Below are positions 1 through 10,321 of a stretch of DNA of 64,000 nt, piece by piece. The notes under the pieces were generated by a model, which saw nothing but the letters and a program-made list of their open reading frames with translations, searched no databases and was not told the origin of the DNA. A program made the translations under genes and the position numbers. Every line of letters begins with the position of its first letter. Position 1 is the first letter of the stretch. Source of the DNA: Oikopleura dioica (taxonomy: Eukaryota > Chordata > Appendicularia > Copelata > Oikopleuridae); NCBI GenBank assembly GCA_907165135.1, contig OU015569.1:6014001-6078000 (forward strand). Direction: 5' to 3'.

Positions 1-114
1 AGAGATCAGAACTCGCATCAGAGAGAAAAGAAAATGTTAGTGAAAACAAATCAGCGCGTCCAAAGAAGTCCATACATGATTAGAGGGAGTACTTTCATTG
101 GATTGACGAGGTAA
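1..114 (+). CDS. Possible 3' exon of a gene starting outside the window
   Basis: The first 38 codons from base 1 are open on the plus strand and end at TAA (112-114). The stretch is basic and polar, with no recognisable domain. A possible donor (AG|GTAAAT at 110) could instead splice on to about 161, which adds a few codons before another stop. No polyadenylation signal is obvious. This is only an open frame at the window edge. Confidence 0.2.
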   Translation, partial: RDQNSHQREKKMLVKTNQRVQRSPYMIRGSTFIGLTR

Positions 115-809
115 ATCATCGTCTCGCAGCTGTTAATTGTGTACCTTTTCCTTCGAAAGCCCCTTTTCCGTAAAGCCATGCTTTGTTTCTTAGCAAACAG
201 AACTTGGCAATTTTGGCACTGATTGAGAGTCAACAAATAACTGATATGCATTCACCGCATATTTGATTTTCAGAGGGGAATTTCTTTCTAGAAAATCTTT
301 ATAACACCGACTCCTCTAACCCTCTGAAACACTATCTAGTGAAAATAGGGTCGGCCCAAAACGTCGCTTCTGCTGGTGCATGGGGGCCCAAAACGTCTTT
401 TTGGCCACGTCAACTGATTCAAAAATTGAATCTGGAAAGTCCAGAAACACTAGCTTGCTCTGGTTGGCGGTGCAATTTTCTAGATTTAACATTTCTGCTA
501 GGGTTACGTGGCCAAAAGGACGTTTTGGGTCACACATGCAGCAATTGGACGACGTTTTAGACCACCTCTACTTTAATATGAAAAACATATTTATTCATTA
601 TAGCATTTTTATGTTGAGTTCAGAATGCTTTAGCTGAAATCATGCCTATAAACAGGGCACGCTGCGAGAGAAATTTAATTCCTAGAGCGTGTCTTTCGCC
701 CCTAATCCTCGTGTATGCATAGAAAAATCTTTCGAAATCCTTGCTCAATTATTAACGTGTCAAGAGTAAGACTTTCTAACCGGAAAAAGATGTGTCTTAT
801 CCAACATAG
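115..809. other. Intergenic stretch with a fold-back repeat
   Basis: No gene could be supported here. ORFs of 60-85 codons lie on both strands across 316-637, but they are by-products of the inverted repeat at 348-568. The rest is AT-rich and shows no conserved protein segment. Confidence 0.5.
348..568. repeat. Fold-back (MITE-like) element with about 63-bp inverted arms
   Basis: The left arm (348-410) and the reverse complement of the right arm (506-568) are both 63 bp. The inner 26 bp match at 24 positions, and a second well-matched block contains AAAACGTCG. The 11-mer CCCAAAACGTC occurs at 355-365 and 387-397. Its reverse complement is at 519-529, with a variant at 551-561. The loop (411-505) is unrelated to the arms. 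No transposase is present and no clear target-site duplication could be defined. A short non-autonomous DNA element or a fold-back repeat fits. Confidence 0.75.
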
Positions 810-3743
810 ATGATACTGTATCATAGAACACCAACATACACTCGTCTTGACGATGCTCAGAAGAAGCCATCGAGAGTAAAGAGCGCGCCCGCTAGAAATG
901 CACCGAAAAGACCCAAATCAGCTTGGGCGGGAAGAAGAGAGCAGCTTTTATCGAGAATTAGAGATGACAGGAACGACTTCAAAACAGTAAGTTCTTGATT
1001 TTAGGCGACAGTCAAGAAGTCCGATAAAGTTGGAGTGAAAGGAATTTTATCAAATGTACAGAACAGCAAAACAAAGAACATACAAAACCCGACTTAGAAA
1101 ACGCCTCAACAGGAATCGGTTTCAATTCAAACGGAATAAGAAAGGGTCAGTCAGTTTCTTTCTCGTTTCACTGCAGTTAATTTGCAATTTGAGATCGTTT
1201 CAAAGTCGCACTAGAAGAAACTTCGTCTAAGAATGGTACCTTCGGTAAATACAACTTTAATCCCAAGAGCTCTTTATCGTTACTATCGTAGCCGTATCAC
1301 GACCATGCTCGTCATTTGGAAGTATTTCCGAGAGCGAGTTCCTCGAGGAGGATTTGCCCTTGGATAAGGAGTTGATAAATGGCATTGAACCTGTCAATTG
1401 CTTAAAAGAGGATTAATAAGAATATCTGCCGTCTTGTTTATTAGCTCCATAAAGACCTCGAATCAAGAGGGATAAGTTTTTCATCGGCTGGAGGCTTGGG
1501 ACCAAGCTCAGCGGGCGGATGGCGACGACTAAGTGCACTCATAAAAGGTGAACCATGCAAAGGTACAAGGACAGTTTCACACGGCTCTTGGAGTATCTGT
1601 CGATACTACAACAAATCAATTCGCTTCTCATATTTGCACCTGAAACGATTTTATTCGCGAAAGCGGAAACATCGCCGCAATCAAATAGAGAGTCATAAAT
1701 TGATTCCGCTAAGTAGCGTGTGGAAATAATTCATTGCTTGATCTCGACGTGAGCAAATGGTTTGCTGTCAACTCATTTCACTATGTTTAGTAAATTCTGC
1801 ATTTCGTGAAAGCTTGAATTCTCCAGCCAGTTCCTCGAGGAGAAGTGTGCGCTCCAGCCGCTCCAGGAACAGAGAAGCTAATCATATCATAGTCCCTTGA
1901 GGAAATCAAGAAAGAATACTTTGCAACTCTGACCAGACGATCTATTCAGTCGAGGATGAGAAACCTTACTTCTGGAGCCAATTCGGTCATTTTCGAGAAG
2001 TACAATGTCAGAGCCGGATTTGAGGCGAAGAAACTTTTTCAAAAGTCGGTTCGACTGGTCATTATCCTCATGCGAGCAGGTGGATGTTTTAGAAGGGACG
2101 AATCTCTAAAGGTAAGTCCTTGTAAGTGCTTGTTTCTACCAGGTATTAGGTCTTGGACGATGGCGATATGCGCTTCTATGATACAAACAGTGCTCTAGGA
2201 AAGATGGCTCATGTATTCAATCCGACAATTTTTAGAGCCGACAAAAGCCTCAAGGTTCCAAAAAATGTTGCTCGCGATCTAAAAACACATCCAGGAAAGT
2301 GGCATATCTTACGTTTTTTTACGAAATGACTTATTAAATAACACTGTGAATAGATGCACGACGACCTGACTCGATCGGCAGCATTGTACGATCTCTTCAA
2401 ATTGTCCTGGACGTATTTTCCGATTACCCTCTTCAGACGCAGAAGGACATTGCCAAATACGCGTATTTAGAAGAGTTCGAGCCTGGCCGAATGATCTTCA
2501 AAAAATCTGACCGTCCGCTGCGATTCCACTTGGTTGTTTCTGGACGAGCACTTGTTACCAGTGTTACCACTCTTCCTACTGGAGAGGAAAATATAAAAGT
2601 AGTGGAGACAATCAGGTGATAAAAAAGCTCATTGTTCAAATGACAACAGAATAAGTCGTGGCGAAACATTCGGCGATGAGGGCGGCTGTTTTCTAAAGCA
2701 AAATGGCAAAATCCATGAGGGCCCTGATTTCATGCCGCGTGAAAATACAGTCATTTCTCAAAAGCATATGACCGTACTTACACTGGATGGAGAAGATTAC
2801 ATACGCATCTTTCATCCTGGTAATGAATAATTCAGACTGACGCGTAATCATCCCTTTTAGAAGCTAGAAAACGGTTCCAGAAAAAACTAACACCAAACTG
2901 TAAATATAAAAGCACTAATTCATAAAAGAGCACCGTGATTTTGTGATTTTCTAAATGTCGATTAAAATTTTTCTGAGTGAGTTTTTAGATCCTGAATTTT
3001 ACTTCTCAAGCAATGTCGTCAAAGCAGCAATGAAGTTGCTCCAAAAGAATCCGTTTCTTCGCTATTGGCCGTTAGACAGAATTAAAGGAGCTTCCACGAG
3101 TGACTTTCGCTTACAGTACTTTCGGAAGGGAACAGGAACGTTTGCGAAAAAAAGTTCTCAGAAAATAGTTTTCTCTTTTTTCGAAAGCGATTGAAGTTAT
3201 CACCACTGGGAACGCTGCTCAACGAGAACTGATCTTTGTGAAATTGGGATCATGTCAAGTCGTCCGTCGATGTCAGTACTCTCGTGTCATGTCTGCCGGC
3301 AGCAATCCGTACGAAACGTGGATAGAAGAGCGTAGACTAGACAGTGGAGACATGTTCGGATTCGAATGTCAATTCGATGTCAGGAAATGTTCTTCAAAGA
3401 TATTTTCTTAGTTTATTTCAGTCAAGCAAACACGGAGAACATAAAAATAGATTCAAAGGCATTGTTTACAAGGACTGGAACGAGCTGGATCCAGATGTAG
3501 CGCTCATCTCCAACGGCGCAGAAGTTATTATTTTCTCCGCTCCTTTTTATCGAAAACATCTAAATGAACAGTGTCGCGCCGTTTTAACTTTAAATCTCGA
3601 GCAAAAAGTAAGAGATGCTTGATTTACGAAACTGATCGTGATTTCAGCAGCCCAAGAATAATCTCGTCTATCTGCTCAATAGAAGAGACTGCTGGGAAAA
3701 TTATAAAACTAGCGTCACGCGTGAAATTATCCGAAAGCCTTAG
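810..3743 (+). CDS. Cyclic-nucleotide-binding-domain protein, CNBD2-like
   Basis: Multi-exon gene. After a basic N-terminus (ATG at 810), a helical segment around 1956-2112 contains RLVIILMRAGGCFRR. It precedes a first cNMP-binding beta-roll (about 2440-2815, with FHLVVSGRA and RGETFGDEG). A second, more divergent roll follows (about 2990-3600, with YFRKGT, FVKLGSCQVV and SGDMFGFE). The protein ends with CWENYKTSV and stops at 3743. Introns read with confidence are 2112-2149 (38 bp), about 2298-2353 and about 2617-2656. Exons between 1000 and 1900 (acidic and Gly/Ser-rich segments) are only partly resolved. CNBD2 family members are implicated in sperm flagella; ligand binding here is not shown. 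A convergent CD225 gene ends 110 bp downstream, and AATAAA lies near 3843. Confidence 0.8.
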
Positions 3744-3853
3744 AAACGAGACCACGCTGCTATTACCTGTTGCTTCCACTGAATACACTTCTATTTTCTT
3801 TCTCGCTTTATTCAACAGTATCAATAGTATTTACAAAGTTAAATAAAAGAATC

Positions 3854-4390
3854 TCAAACAGCTTCGAAGATGCTAATAAAGCCCATTTGTGCTTTGGTCA
3901 CTTCACCTCGGAATTGGTCGTACAATTTTGCATAATGAAGGTATTTTCTGTGAGCCCAGCTAGAGGCAAAAACAATCACTAATATTCCAAGTAAGATTCC
4001 AAATCCAGCGAGAAGAATGCTTTTGAAGCGAAAATGAGCGGCAGTTGCATTCCTGTTCATAATTCTTAAGTTCGAAGATTAAAAACTATGACACTTGATC
4101 AAGTACCTTGCTGACAAGCTTGCCTGAAACATCATAACTGAAGCCAGTCCAACGCAGGGACAAAGAAAGCAGGCCAGATAAGGCAACAGCCCTTCCAAAA
4201 TTGGAAATTTGACTCTCTTCACTTGCTGATAATCGGATCTGTCGCCCTTTCTTGCTGACTTTCTCCCAGATAACAGTGATTTTCTCGAGGATGCAATGGA
4301 CTTAGAATACATCGATGAAGAACTGGGATCTTCTTCCATTATCGGTTGGAATACTTTCACATAACTCTCTGCTCTACTCTCTCGACTCAT
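3854..4390 (-). CDS. CD225/dispanin family two-pass membrane protein
   Basis: Two exons, 4390-4107 and 4064-3854, join in phase across a 42-bp GT-AG intron and give 164 residues. The N-terminal 60 residues are Ser- and Arg-rich and likely cytosolic. A hydrophobic segment with LACFLCPCVGLASV is followed by a polar loop and then a long second segment (LLAGFGILLGILVIVFA). This hydrophobic/Cys-rich/loop/hydrophobic layout matches the CD225 (IFITM, PRRT, SynDIG, TMEM91) family, whose members sit in plasma or endosomal membranes. The paired cysteines near the first segment could be S-acylated, as in IFITMs; that is inference. Which subfamily it belongs to cannot be told. An AATAAA on the minus strand (about 3806-3811) lies inside the 3' region of the convergent neighbour. 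Confidence 0.72.
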
Positions 4391-4567
4391 GGGAGCTGAA
4401 AATCTTCTTTGTCTCGTCTTTCTCCCAGTTAGAAATTGAATCGTCTGCTCAATAATAATCAGATACGCTTACGATTATTGAGGTGAGGAGAAATCTCCAG
4501 CAAACCGTAACTGCCAAATCGTTAAAAATGACGCCCGTATTATTGCATGAAACGGCTCGTTATATTT

Positions 4568-4841
4568 TTATTGGAGAAAACGGTGATGCAAATTTGTGAT
4601 GCTGCACGAAAAATCCAAACTAAACACTAGAAATGCATCAAGAGCGACAGTACGGATGTCCTTCACATCATCATATGTTAATTTTTTTGTATTTGTATAC
4701 CGAATCTTAGAATGGAGGTATGCTTTTCGAACGTACTGGGAACCATCCAACGATTTCCATCATATCTCGACGTCAATAACTGTCAATCCTTTCTCAACGC
4801 GAAGATGATGTTGAAGATGTGAAGCAAAGATCTTGCTGAGC
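4568..4841 (-). CDS. Small unknown gene, partial model
   Basis: Two exon-like blocks, 4841-4772 and 4735-4568, join in phase across a 36-bp GT-AG intron (4736-4771) that removes an in-frame TGA. The upstream edge is a strong acceptor (TTTTAG, about 4842-4847), so either another exon or a trans-spliced leader precedes it. I found no in-frame ATG. The product is about 80 residues, with KGLTVIDYVRKAYLHSK and later YDDVKDIRTVALDAFLVF. I do not recognise it. The stop codon TAA is part of an AATAAA polyadenylation signal. Confidence 0.4.
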
Positions 4842-4967
4842 CTAAAATCTGTTTGTTTGTTCAAATAAGCTCCAATTACGAAGAACGAAGCGCAGCGGTT
4901 GGTTTTGTGTCAGCCACCTGGTCGATTTTATGAAGTGAAGGCCTCACTTTTTTTCCTTTTATTGAAA

Positions 4968-5359
4968 ATGTCAGTCATAGAAAAAAGAGAGACCGGTCAA
5001 TCATTTTTTCAGAAAATTATAGGTAAGATTTATAGGAAGCATTTTTGATTGATTAATATGGTGGTTTAGATTTCATCATGACTATGTGGCGGAGACTATC
5101 GAATTTTCTGCGCAGATTTCGTAATGCTCCGCCAACATCTTCCAACATTCACCACCCAAACTTCGGTGTGCAACACACGCCATCAACCGTAGTATGTTGT
5201 TATTCGTCGGGGAGGCCCCGACAGATGAACGATGAAACAAGAGTCCTTCGTCGGGGTTCTCTCAGCTCGTCTGCAGAAAGACCAAAAACACGATCTCAGC
5301 GCAGCAGTTGGAACTTACGAAGCGGACGGATTGTTTACAAATTCAGCATCTTTGACTAA
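4968..5359 (+). CDS. Small basic protein, unknown
   Basis: Exon 1 (4968-5022) and exon 2 (5070-5359) join in phase across a textbook 47-bp intron (GTAAGA...TTTAG) to give 114 residues. The protein begins MSVIEKRETGQSFF and has an Arg-rich stretch (MWRRLSNFLRRFRN). It ends in a Ser/Arg-rich, probably disordered tail. No domain is recognised. AATAAA follows at about 5370. The same frame stays open from the stop to 5548, so a read-through or alternative 3' splice form cannot be excluded. Confidence 0.5.
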
Positions 5360-5399
5360 TTAATATCTTTAATAAATTGTTATCTTTTAAAAATTGGGA

Positions 5400-5548
5400 A
5401 TGAACAACCCTACAAATTCGCAGGTGGAAGACCTAGAGGCTCTATTTGCTATGTTCTCTTCGTTGATTGCAAAGCTCGTGAGTACGTAGTTTTTCGTATG
5501 CGGCTGATTGAGAATCGGTGGAAATTGAATCTACAAGGAGAAGATTAA
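5400..5548 (+). CDS. Candidate micro-gene or 3' exon, 37 residues if spliced
   Basis: ATG at 5400 opens a frame reading VEDLEALFAMFSSLIAKL. A GTGAGT donor follows, then a 35-bp candidate intron, then NRWKLNLQGED and a stop at 5548, with AATAAA at about 5561. Alternatively, a different unspliced frame covers the same DNA and is continuous with the upstream gene's frame after its stop. The start lies 41 bp after that stop, a spacing like that of appendicularian operons. No homology is recognised. Confidence 0.3.
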
Positions 5549-5659
5549 AAAGTAAAATCTAATAAACGGCGAGGCTAATTGGAATATTGCGTGCAAACTA
5601 TCCAGCATTCTGTCATTCTGTTGAGCGAAGTTTGAGTTCTTGAATGGAACTAAAAGTGA

Positions 5660-6039
5660 GAAAAGGAATCGTTTTTGGAAGTATTTACGTTGCGATCTTC
5701 ATATGTTCAGGAAGAGAGTTCACTCGTGTGCAAAATATTCAGTGTATTTGGTATCAAAGATTTTATTCAAACAAAAGTATCTCTAAAAAGCAATCGGCTT
5801 TTATGTCAAAGGCTGTCAAATCGAAGAAAGAATGAAACACACACATCAAGATTTTTTTGCGAGACCCGGGTCCCTATTTCCTAAGTCCTTTCCTATTTTG
5901 TAACTTTTTGCTGGTTTCTAAGTACAGTATTTCCTGTTTATTCGACCGTAGGAAATCGGGATCCCAAATAAGTACAGACGAGGAGATAAACAAACTAATA
6001 AAGGAGTCTTACAACAAAACTGAATCGCCTTACATTTAA
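5660..6039 (+). CDS. Small unknown protein, start unresolved
   Basis: Three blocks ending at 5750, spanning 5791-5869 and spanning 5928-6039 join in phase across a 40-bp intron (5751-5790) and a 58-bp intron (5870-5927). The joined C-terminal part reads through GFYVKGCQIEERMKH and DEEINKLIKESYNKTE to a stop at 6039. The 5' end is uncertain: the only good ATG (5644) is in another frame, and a 30-bp stretch at 5679-5709 could be a tiny intron. No family recognised. It converges on the minus-strand small gene ending at 6073. Confidence 0.42.
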
Positions 6040-6072
6040 AAACACGAATTTACTGAAAACATGAACTCGACT

Positions 6073-6219
6073 TTATTTCTCTTTGACTATCGATTTTATC
6101 ACAGTAAATGACCTTGGATAAAAATTCTTATACATCTGATGCAAGATAGTGTGACCAGCCATCATACTGTGCAAATATTCATTAGTCGTAGCAACCACAG
6201 TGAGTCTCTTTGCATACAT
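6073..6219 (-). CDS. 48-residue small protein, unknown
   Basis: ATG at 6219 opens 48 codons (contains NEYLHSMMAGHTILHQMY and ends SIVKEK). The stop TAA lies inside AATAAA. The composition is basic with a Met/His-rich centre, and there is no signal peptide or membrane segment. It could be a single-exon small gene or the last exon of a longer one. The frame is open upstream, but that DNA overlaps the start of the divergent gene at 6276. Confidence 0.4.
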   Translation of the reverse strand: MYAKRLTVVATTNEYLHSMMAGHTILHQMYKNFYPRSFTVIKSIVKEK

Positions 6220-6275
6220 TTTTTTACTCGTAAAGGCAGATTTTTTAAGAACCAGCAGCAAAGAAAGAGGAAAAT
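6220..6275. promoter_or_regulatory. Possible 56-bp bidirectional promoter/5'UTR interval
   Basis: Only 56 bp separates the minus-strand ATG at 6219 from the plus-strand ATG at 6276. If both starts are real, the two genes share this AT-rich interval. No TATA box stands out. Confidence 0.25.
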
Positions 6276-9200
6276 ATGGGCTGTAGCAGCTCAAAAGTAA
6301 TATAAAGAAGTTTGTTAACCTGACTGAGAGAAAATTTTAGGAAGATAACGTGCAGGAGCCAGAGCCCGAAAAAAAGAAGAAGTCTAAGAAGGACAAGGAC
6401 AAGGAAAAGAACAAGGAAAATGACAAAAATAAAGATGGAAGTAAAGACGATGGAAAGGAAAAGAAAGACAAGAAAAAGAAGAAAAATAAAGACAAAGACA
6501 AAGAAAAAGATAACGCTATCGAAGGTAAAGTTAAAAGTAATCACCCTCAATACTGCGAAGTTAATAATTATTTGAAATATTTATTAAGACCCCCCGCAAC
6601 GAATCGAAGAAGACTTACAACAGGCTCCACCTCCACCAGGTGGTCCTGCTGAACAAACCCATACCTACCCCTCTGTGGATGTAAATGAAAATGAGTTCCT
6701 ACCACGAAACGACCCAAAAGATCTTGGCGATGCAGACGTTATTCTTAATGACATAAACCAAAACTCAGCGCCAGTTGTGAATCCTGCTAAATACTCTGGT
6801 TCTCAACCTTTGAATACACCCGCGAAAACTCCGATGTACGATCTACGGCCAGGAACTTCACCAGAGGACATTAAAAATCTACAAGAGATGCAGGTAAGCT
6901 ATTTTTAACAGTCTATCCGACATCTGTGATGGATACATTTTTAAATAGAAAATTCGTAAGTTTATGCCCTGTTTATCAATGCTAAAAACCAGTAGCGTCT
7001 ATTTGACCAGTTTAATGACGTTTTGGGAGTAGAATGGATCACTGTCCCTCGCGTTATAAATTCAAACGCGCTTTCATCAATTTTATTGCCTGGCAATAAA
7101 CTGTGCATGTCTTCTAACATTCGCTTGGCGTAACATTTGGCTAATTTGTTGGGCAATTGTAGCTCTTCTGACCTGACTCAGTTTGCTAAAGCTCCCTAAT
7201 ACCAGTTCAAGTTCAATCATAAAGCTCAATTATCAGTACAGTACTTCTCTTCTCGGACAGTTCCCTTTTGACTTTGAATAATAAGGAATAACAGTAATAA
7301 GCGCTTCTGGTAATGCATTCCTTATCGCGCCTATGCATCCGAAAAACCCCGTATCCACGCTTAGATATTTTTGTTTGAGCAGATTTTCTGTAAAAGTGGC
7401 CCATGCCAACCGAGTCTCACGCAGCAATGTTTGCTCCCGCGATCAGAAACCAGCGTTCAGCAGAGTATCGCGAGATTAATTACATCCCATGCTGGTAGAG
7501 AAAATGGCGGATAGTAGTAGTCAACGGGCAGAATCCACCCACCAGGATATCAAAGGTTTCGATAATGAGAAACAAAAGGACGTGAAAAGCACTAAAGAAC
7601 AGCAGAGAGAATTGCAACAAGTATGCAAAAGCAAACACATAAAATAATTGAAAATATCCAACGAATTACATATTTTACACTTATTCTTGAGTAAACATCT
7701 ACTTTCTCTTTCAGGAAATGCAAAAAAAGCTTGAAATGCTCTCGATCGAGCAACAAGATCAGGCAAAGCATAATGAGGATCTCCTCAATGCTCTGAGACA
7801 AATGGATGCTGACCAGAAAGAAAGCGCGAAGCAACATGCGAGCCAACTTGAACAGCAAAAACGAGACTACGAAACGATTCTTGCTGGAAACCAGGAAGAA
7901 ATCAAAGAACTCCAGCGCCAACAGGAATAGGATCATGAATATCTATGTTATAAATATTTCATTACCAAAGCAATTAGTTTCCTTTCGTGTCGTTTTATTT
8001 GCCTGCATCCTCCGATAAGCAAGAAGAGCTTCATAAGCTTCAAGAACAGCAGCAAGCGGCACTAAACCAACAAACGCCAGTGAAGCCCGCGACGGCGGTG
8101 AGTGTCAGACCACAGACCTACCAGACAGATCCAGGAACAAGCATCTCCCAGAGACCGGTGAAAACTCCGCTCATGCCTCCAGGAACTGCAGGTAATGGCG
8201 CTTTCTGCGTTTCATGGATGAAATAATAAAACAAATGTTAAAATATTTTAACGTATTCTCTATGTTTTATAGCTACGACAGCATTGATGGAAAATGCGAC
8301 AAAAGAAGAAATCGCCGCAAGATTCCGTAAGTCGAAATCGTCGGTCATTAGGCATTATCTTTTCAAGAACTTCATTTCCTAAGGGATCAGCCCAGAGGAA
8401 TATTTGCTGATGATAATGTACCTCTGCGTTGCCCACTGACAAACAAGTTTGTAGTGGATACAAGTCATAGAAAACAAGATTTCGAAAAGTACTGTTGATG
8501 CGAGTACAAAAAAGTCAAGTGAATAGTGTCAATAAACTGTCATGTAAAATTAAGTCGTCATGAAACAGATCGCAGCTCGAAGAAGGAAGGACAACGATAA
8601 ACTAAAAGCTCAACTTATTGAAATCCTTGCACAGCAACGAAACCGTAGGAATGTTTACGCAAAACAATGACTGAAGGAGAAATTATTTAGAGCCCCCCAT
8701 CCGACCAAATACTTCTGCAAGCGTCATTATGGCCAAGCGAGTCAACGATCACCAAGTTCAGCGTATGGAACATATCATCAAAGGTCTCTCGGCAAGAAAA
8801 TAATTATTATTTTGAGCCAATAAAATTCAGAACAAGACACTATCATCAGCAAGCTGGAGCATCTTCTTGGACGAGCTGATGTTCAACCAGACAACGGTAT
8901 TCACTTGTCATCTTCCAATTTTCAAATTTTGCATTTAGCATTCAAGGCGCAAATCGACGAGCTCTACCATCTAACACAACAGCGACAACGTTTCGTGTAG
9001 GGTCTTCAAAACTAATAATGAATTACAGTTTATTGCCTGTAACCATGAAATGAAGACCCCTCTTCAAGAACAACAAGCACTGCCGATGGCTTATCAAACA
9101 CAAGCCGCTCCTCACGGTGCGTCCAACTTCCCGCCACCATCTGTGTGGGATAGCACATTGACAATTTCAATTCATAGTGTGAATTTCGTTTTTTGTTTGA

Positions 9201-10078
9201 TAATTGTGTTTATGCACCAGAAATCACTTCAAGGAGTTCTCACCTTTGATTTTCCCAAATATTTGAATATTGGTCCCTTTTCAAAGAAAGTGATTTCTTG
9301 ATTGTGATTAGTTCTCTTTCCTGTGGGTGTCTTTCGTTAGAGCACTGTGTCGAGTGGTTGCTGTCATTTTTTCACGCGTGTTTTCCTTTTTGTTTGTAGT
9401 TTGGTCATTTTTGGATTTGTATCACAGTTTTTATGCGAAACAAGCGTGCAGTTAGAAATTATCAAAGTGTATGTTTATTCTAAACTGCACTTATGAGATC
9501 TCGTTATGATCCTTTCTTGAGCACATAAACCTAAAAGTGAAAGTTTAAAAATTAAAAAAAAACCCGCGATATAGTGCAGCAACAAACGAGTCCAGTGTAC
9601 GCGATTGCCCCAGCAGCGATTCAAGAGAGAGTTTTGCCCCAGCAAAATATAACTTACGTGCAGCAGCCTCTGCCACTGGCATATGGAGAGCCTAATGTCA
9701 GTCGTCAGCCAAGTTATCCCATTCTAGCGCCACGATCAGTAAGATCGCTTCCAGCTCCACAGCCTTCGAAAATGGAGGAGCTTTTCGAAAAAGAACAACG
9801 CAAGAACGAGAAGCTCGAGCAGCAAATGGACCTTGAAAGAAGAGAGGCGAATTATCAGAAACAAATGGCCGAAAGAGAACTCGCACTTGTCCAGTAAGGC
9901 GAAAATGTGCTCGAATTTCATAGTATCTTTTTACGCTAGAAATCAACTCCGAATGCAGCAGGCTCAAGCAGCTTATCCCAGTCAGCCGTACCCTGGACAA
10001 GCGTGGGGAGCACCACCGCAAGGAGCCCTTCCTCCAGTTGGTTATCCGAACAATGGATTTCCTCCTCGTCCGTACTAA
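6276..10078 (+). CDS. Myristoylation-motif, Lys-rich/coiled-coil, Pro-Gln-rich protein
   Basis: Exon 1 (6276-6296) encodes MGCSSSK, a consensus N-myristoylation signal (Gly2, Ser6) with a palmitoylatable Cys3. Exon 2 (6341-6524) is almost pure Lys/Asp/Glu. Exon 3 (6589-6893) is acidic and Pro-rich. After a 607-bp intron, exons from 7501 encode a Gln/Glu-rich coiled coil (7505-8080), a linker with two TP-rich motifs, and a second helical stretch (8555-8995). The C-terminus is rich in Gln, Pro, Tyr and Gly and ends GFPPRPY at 10078. All junctions keep phase. One is a GA-AG intron (7925-8019). An ATG at 7504 with a good context means two genes, or an internal promoter, are possible. No known family; a membrane-tethered scaffold is inference. 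AATAAA lies near 10146. Confidence 0.7.
6894..7500 (+). other. Long intron (607 bp) with minus-strand open frames
   Basis: This interval separates two in-phase exons of the coiled-coil gene. On the minus strand, 7156-6962 reads KCYAKRMLEDMHSLLPGNK and looks protein-like, with another open stretch at 7427-7233. I could not connect them into a gene, so a nested gene remains only a possibility. Confidence 0.3.
7925..8019 (+). other. Non-canonical GA-AG intron, 95 bp
   Basis: The coiled-coil frame reads LQRQ then CAG, and would stop at TAG (7928-7930). There is no GT donor before that stop. Removing 7925-8019 (GAATAG...GATAAG) fuses CAG to CAA GAA GAG in phase and continues the Gln/Glu-rich helix without a break. 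Confidence 0.65.
9119..9575 (+). other. Long intron (about 457 bp) of the coiled-coil gene
   Basis: GTGCGT donor at about 9119 and ATATAG acceptor just before 9576 join CAC G to TG CAG CAA. It is AT/GT-rich and holds no coding segment I can support. Confidence 0.55.
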
Positions 10079-10321
10079 CAAATAAGCTTTTCCGACAAGA
10101 ATAACGAATTGATAAGAGAACCCTGTGAATCTATGTTTTATTACGAATAAACACAAAATATATTTTTCAATTATTTCGAAGAAATTTATTATCAAGAAGC
10201 AATAAATATCCGTTTTTACATTTGCGAGATAGATTGAGCCTAGAATTTACAATTTTTGAAAGCGAAAACAGTATAATTTTGAAGTTAATGCAAAGCCTTG
10301 TTCTATAATCATATTATGGCA

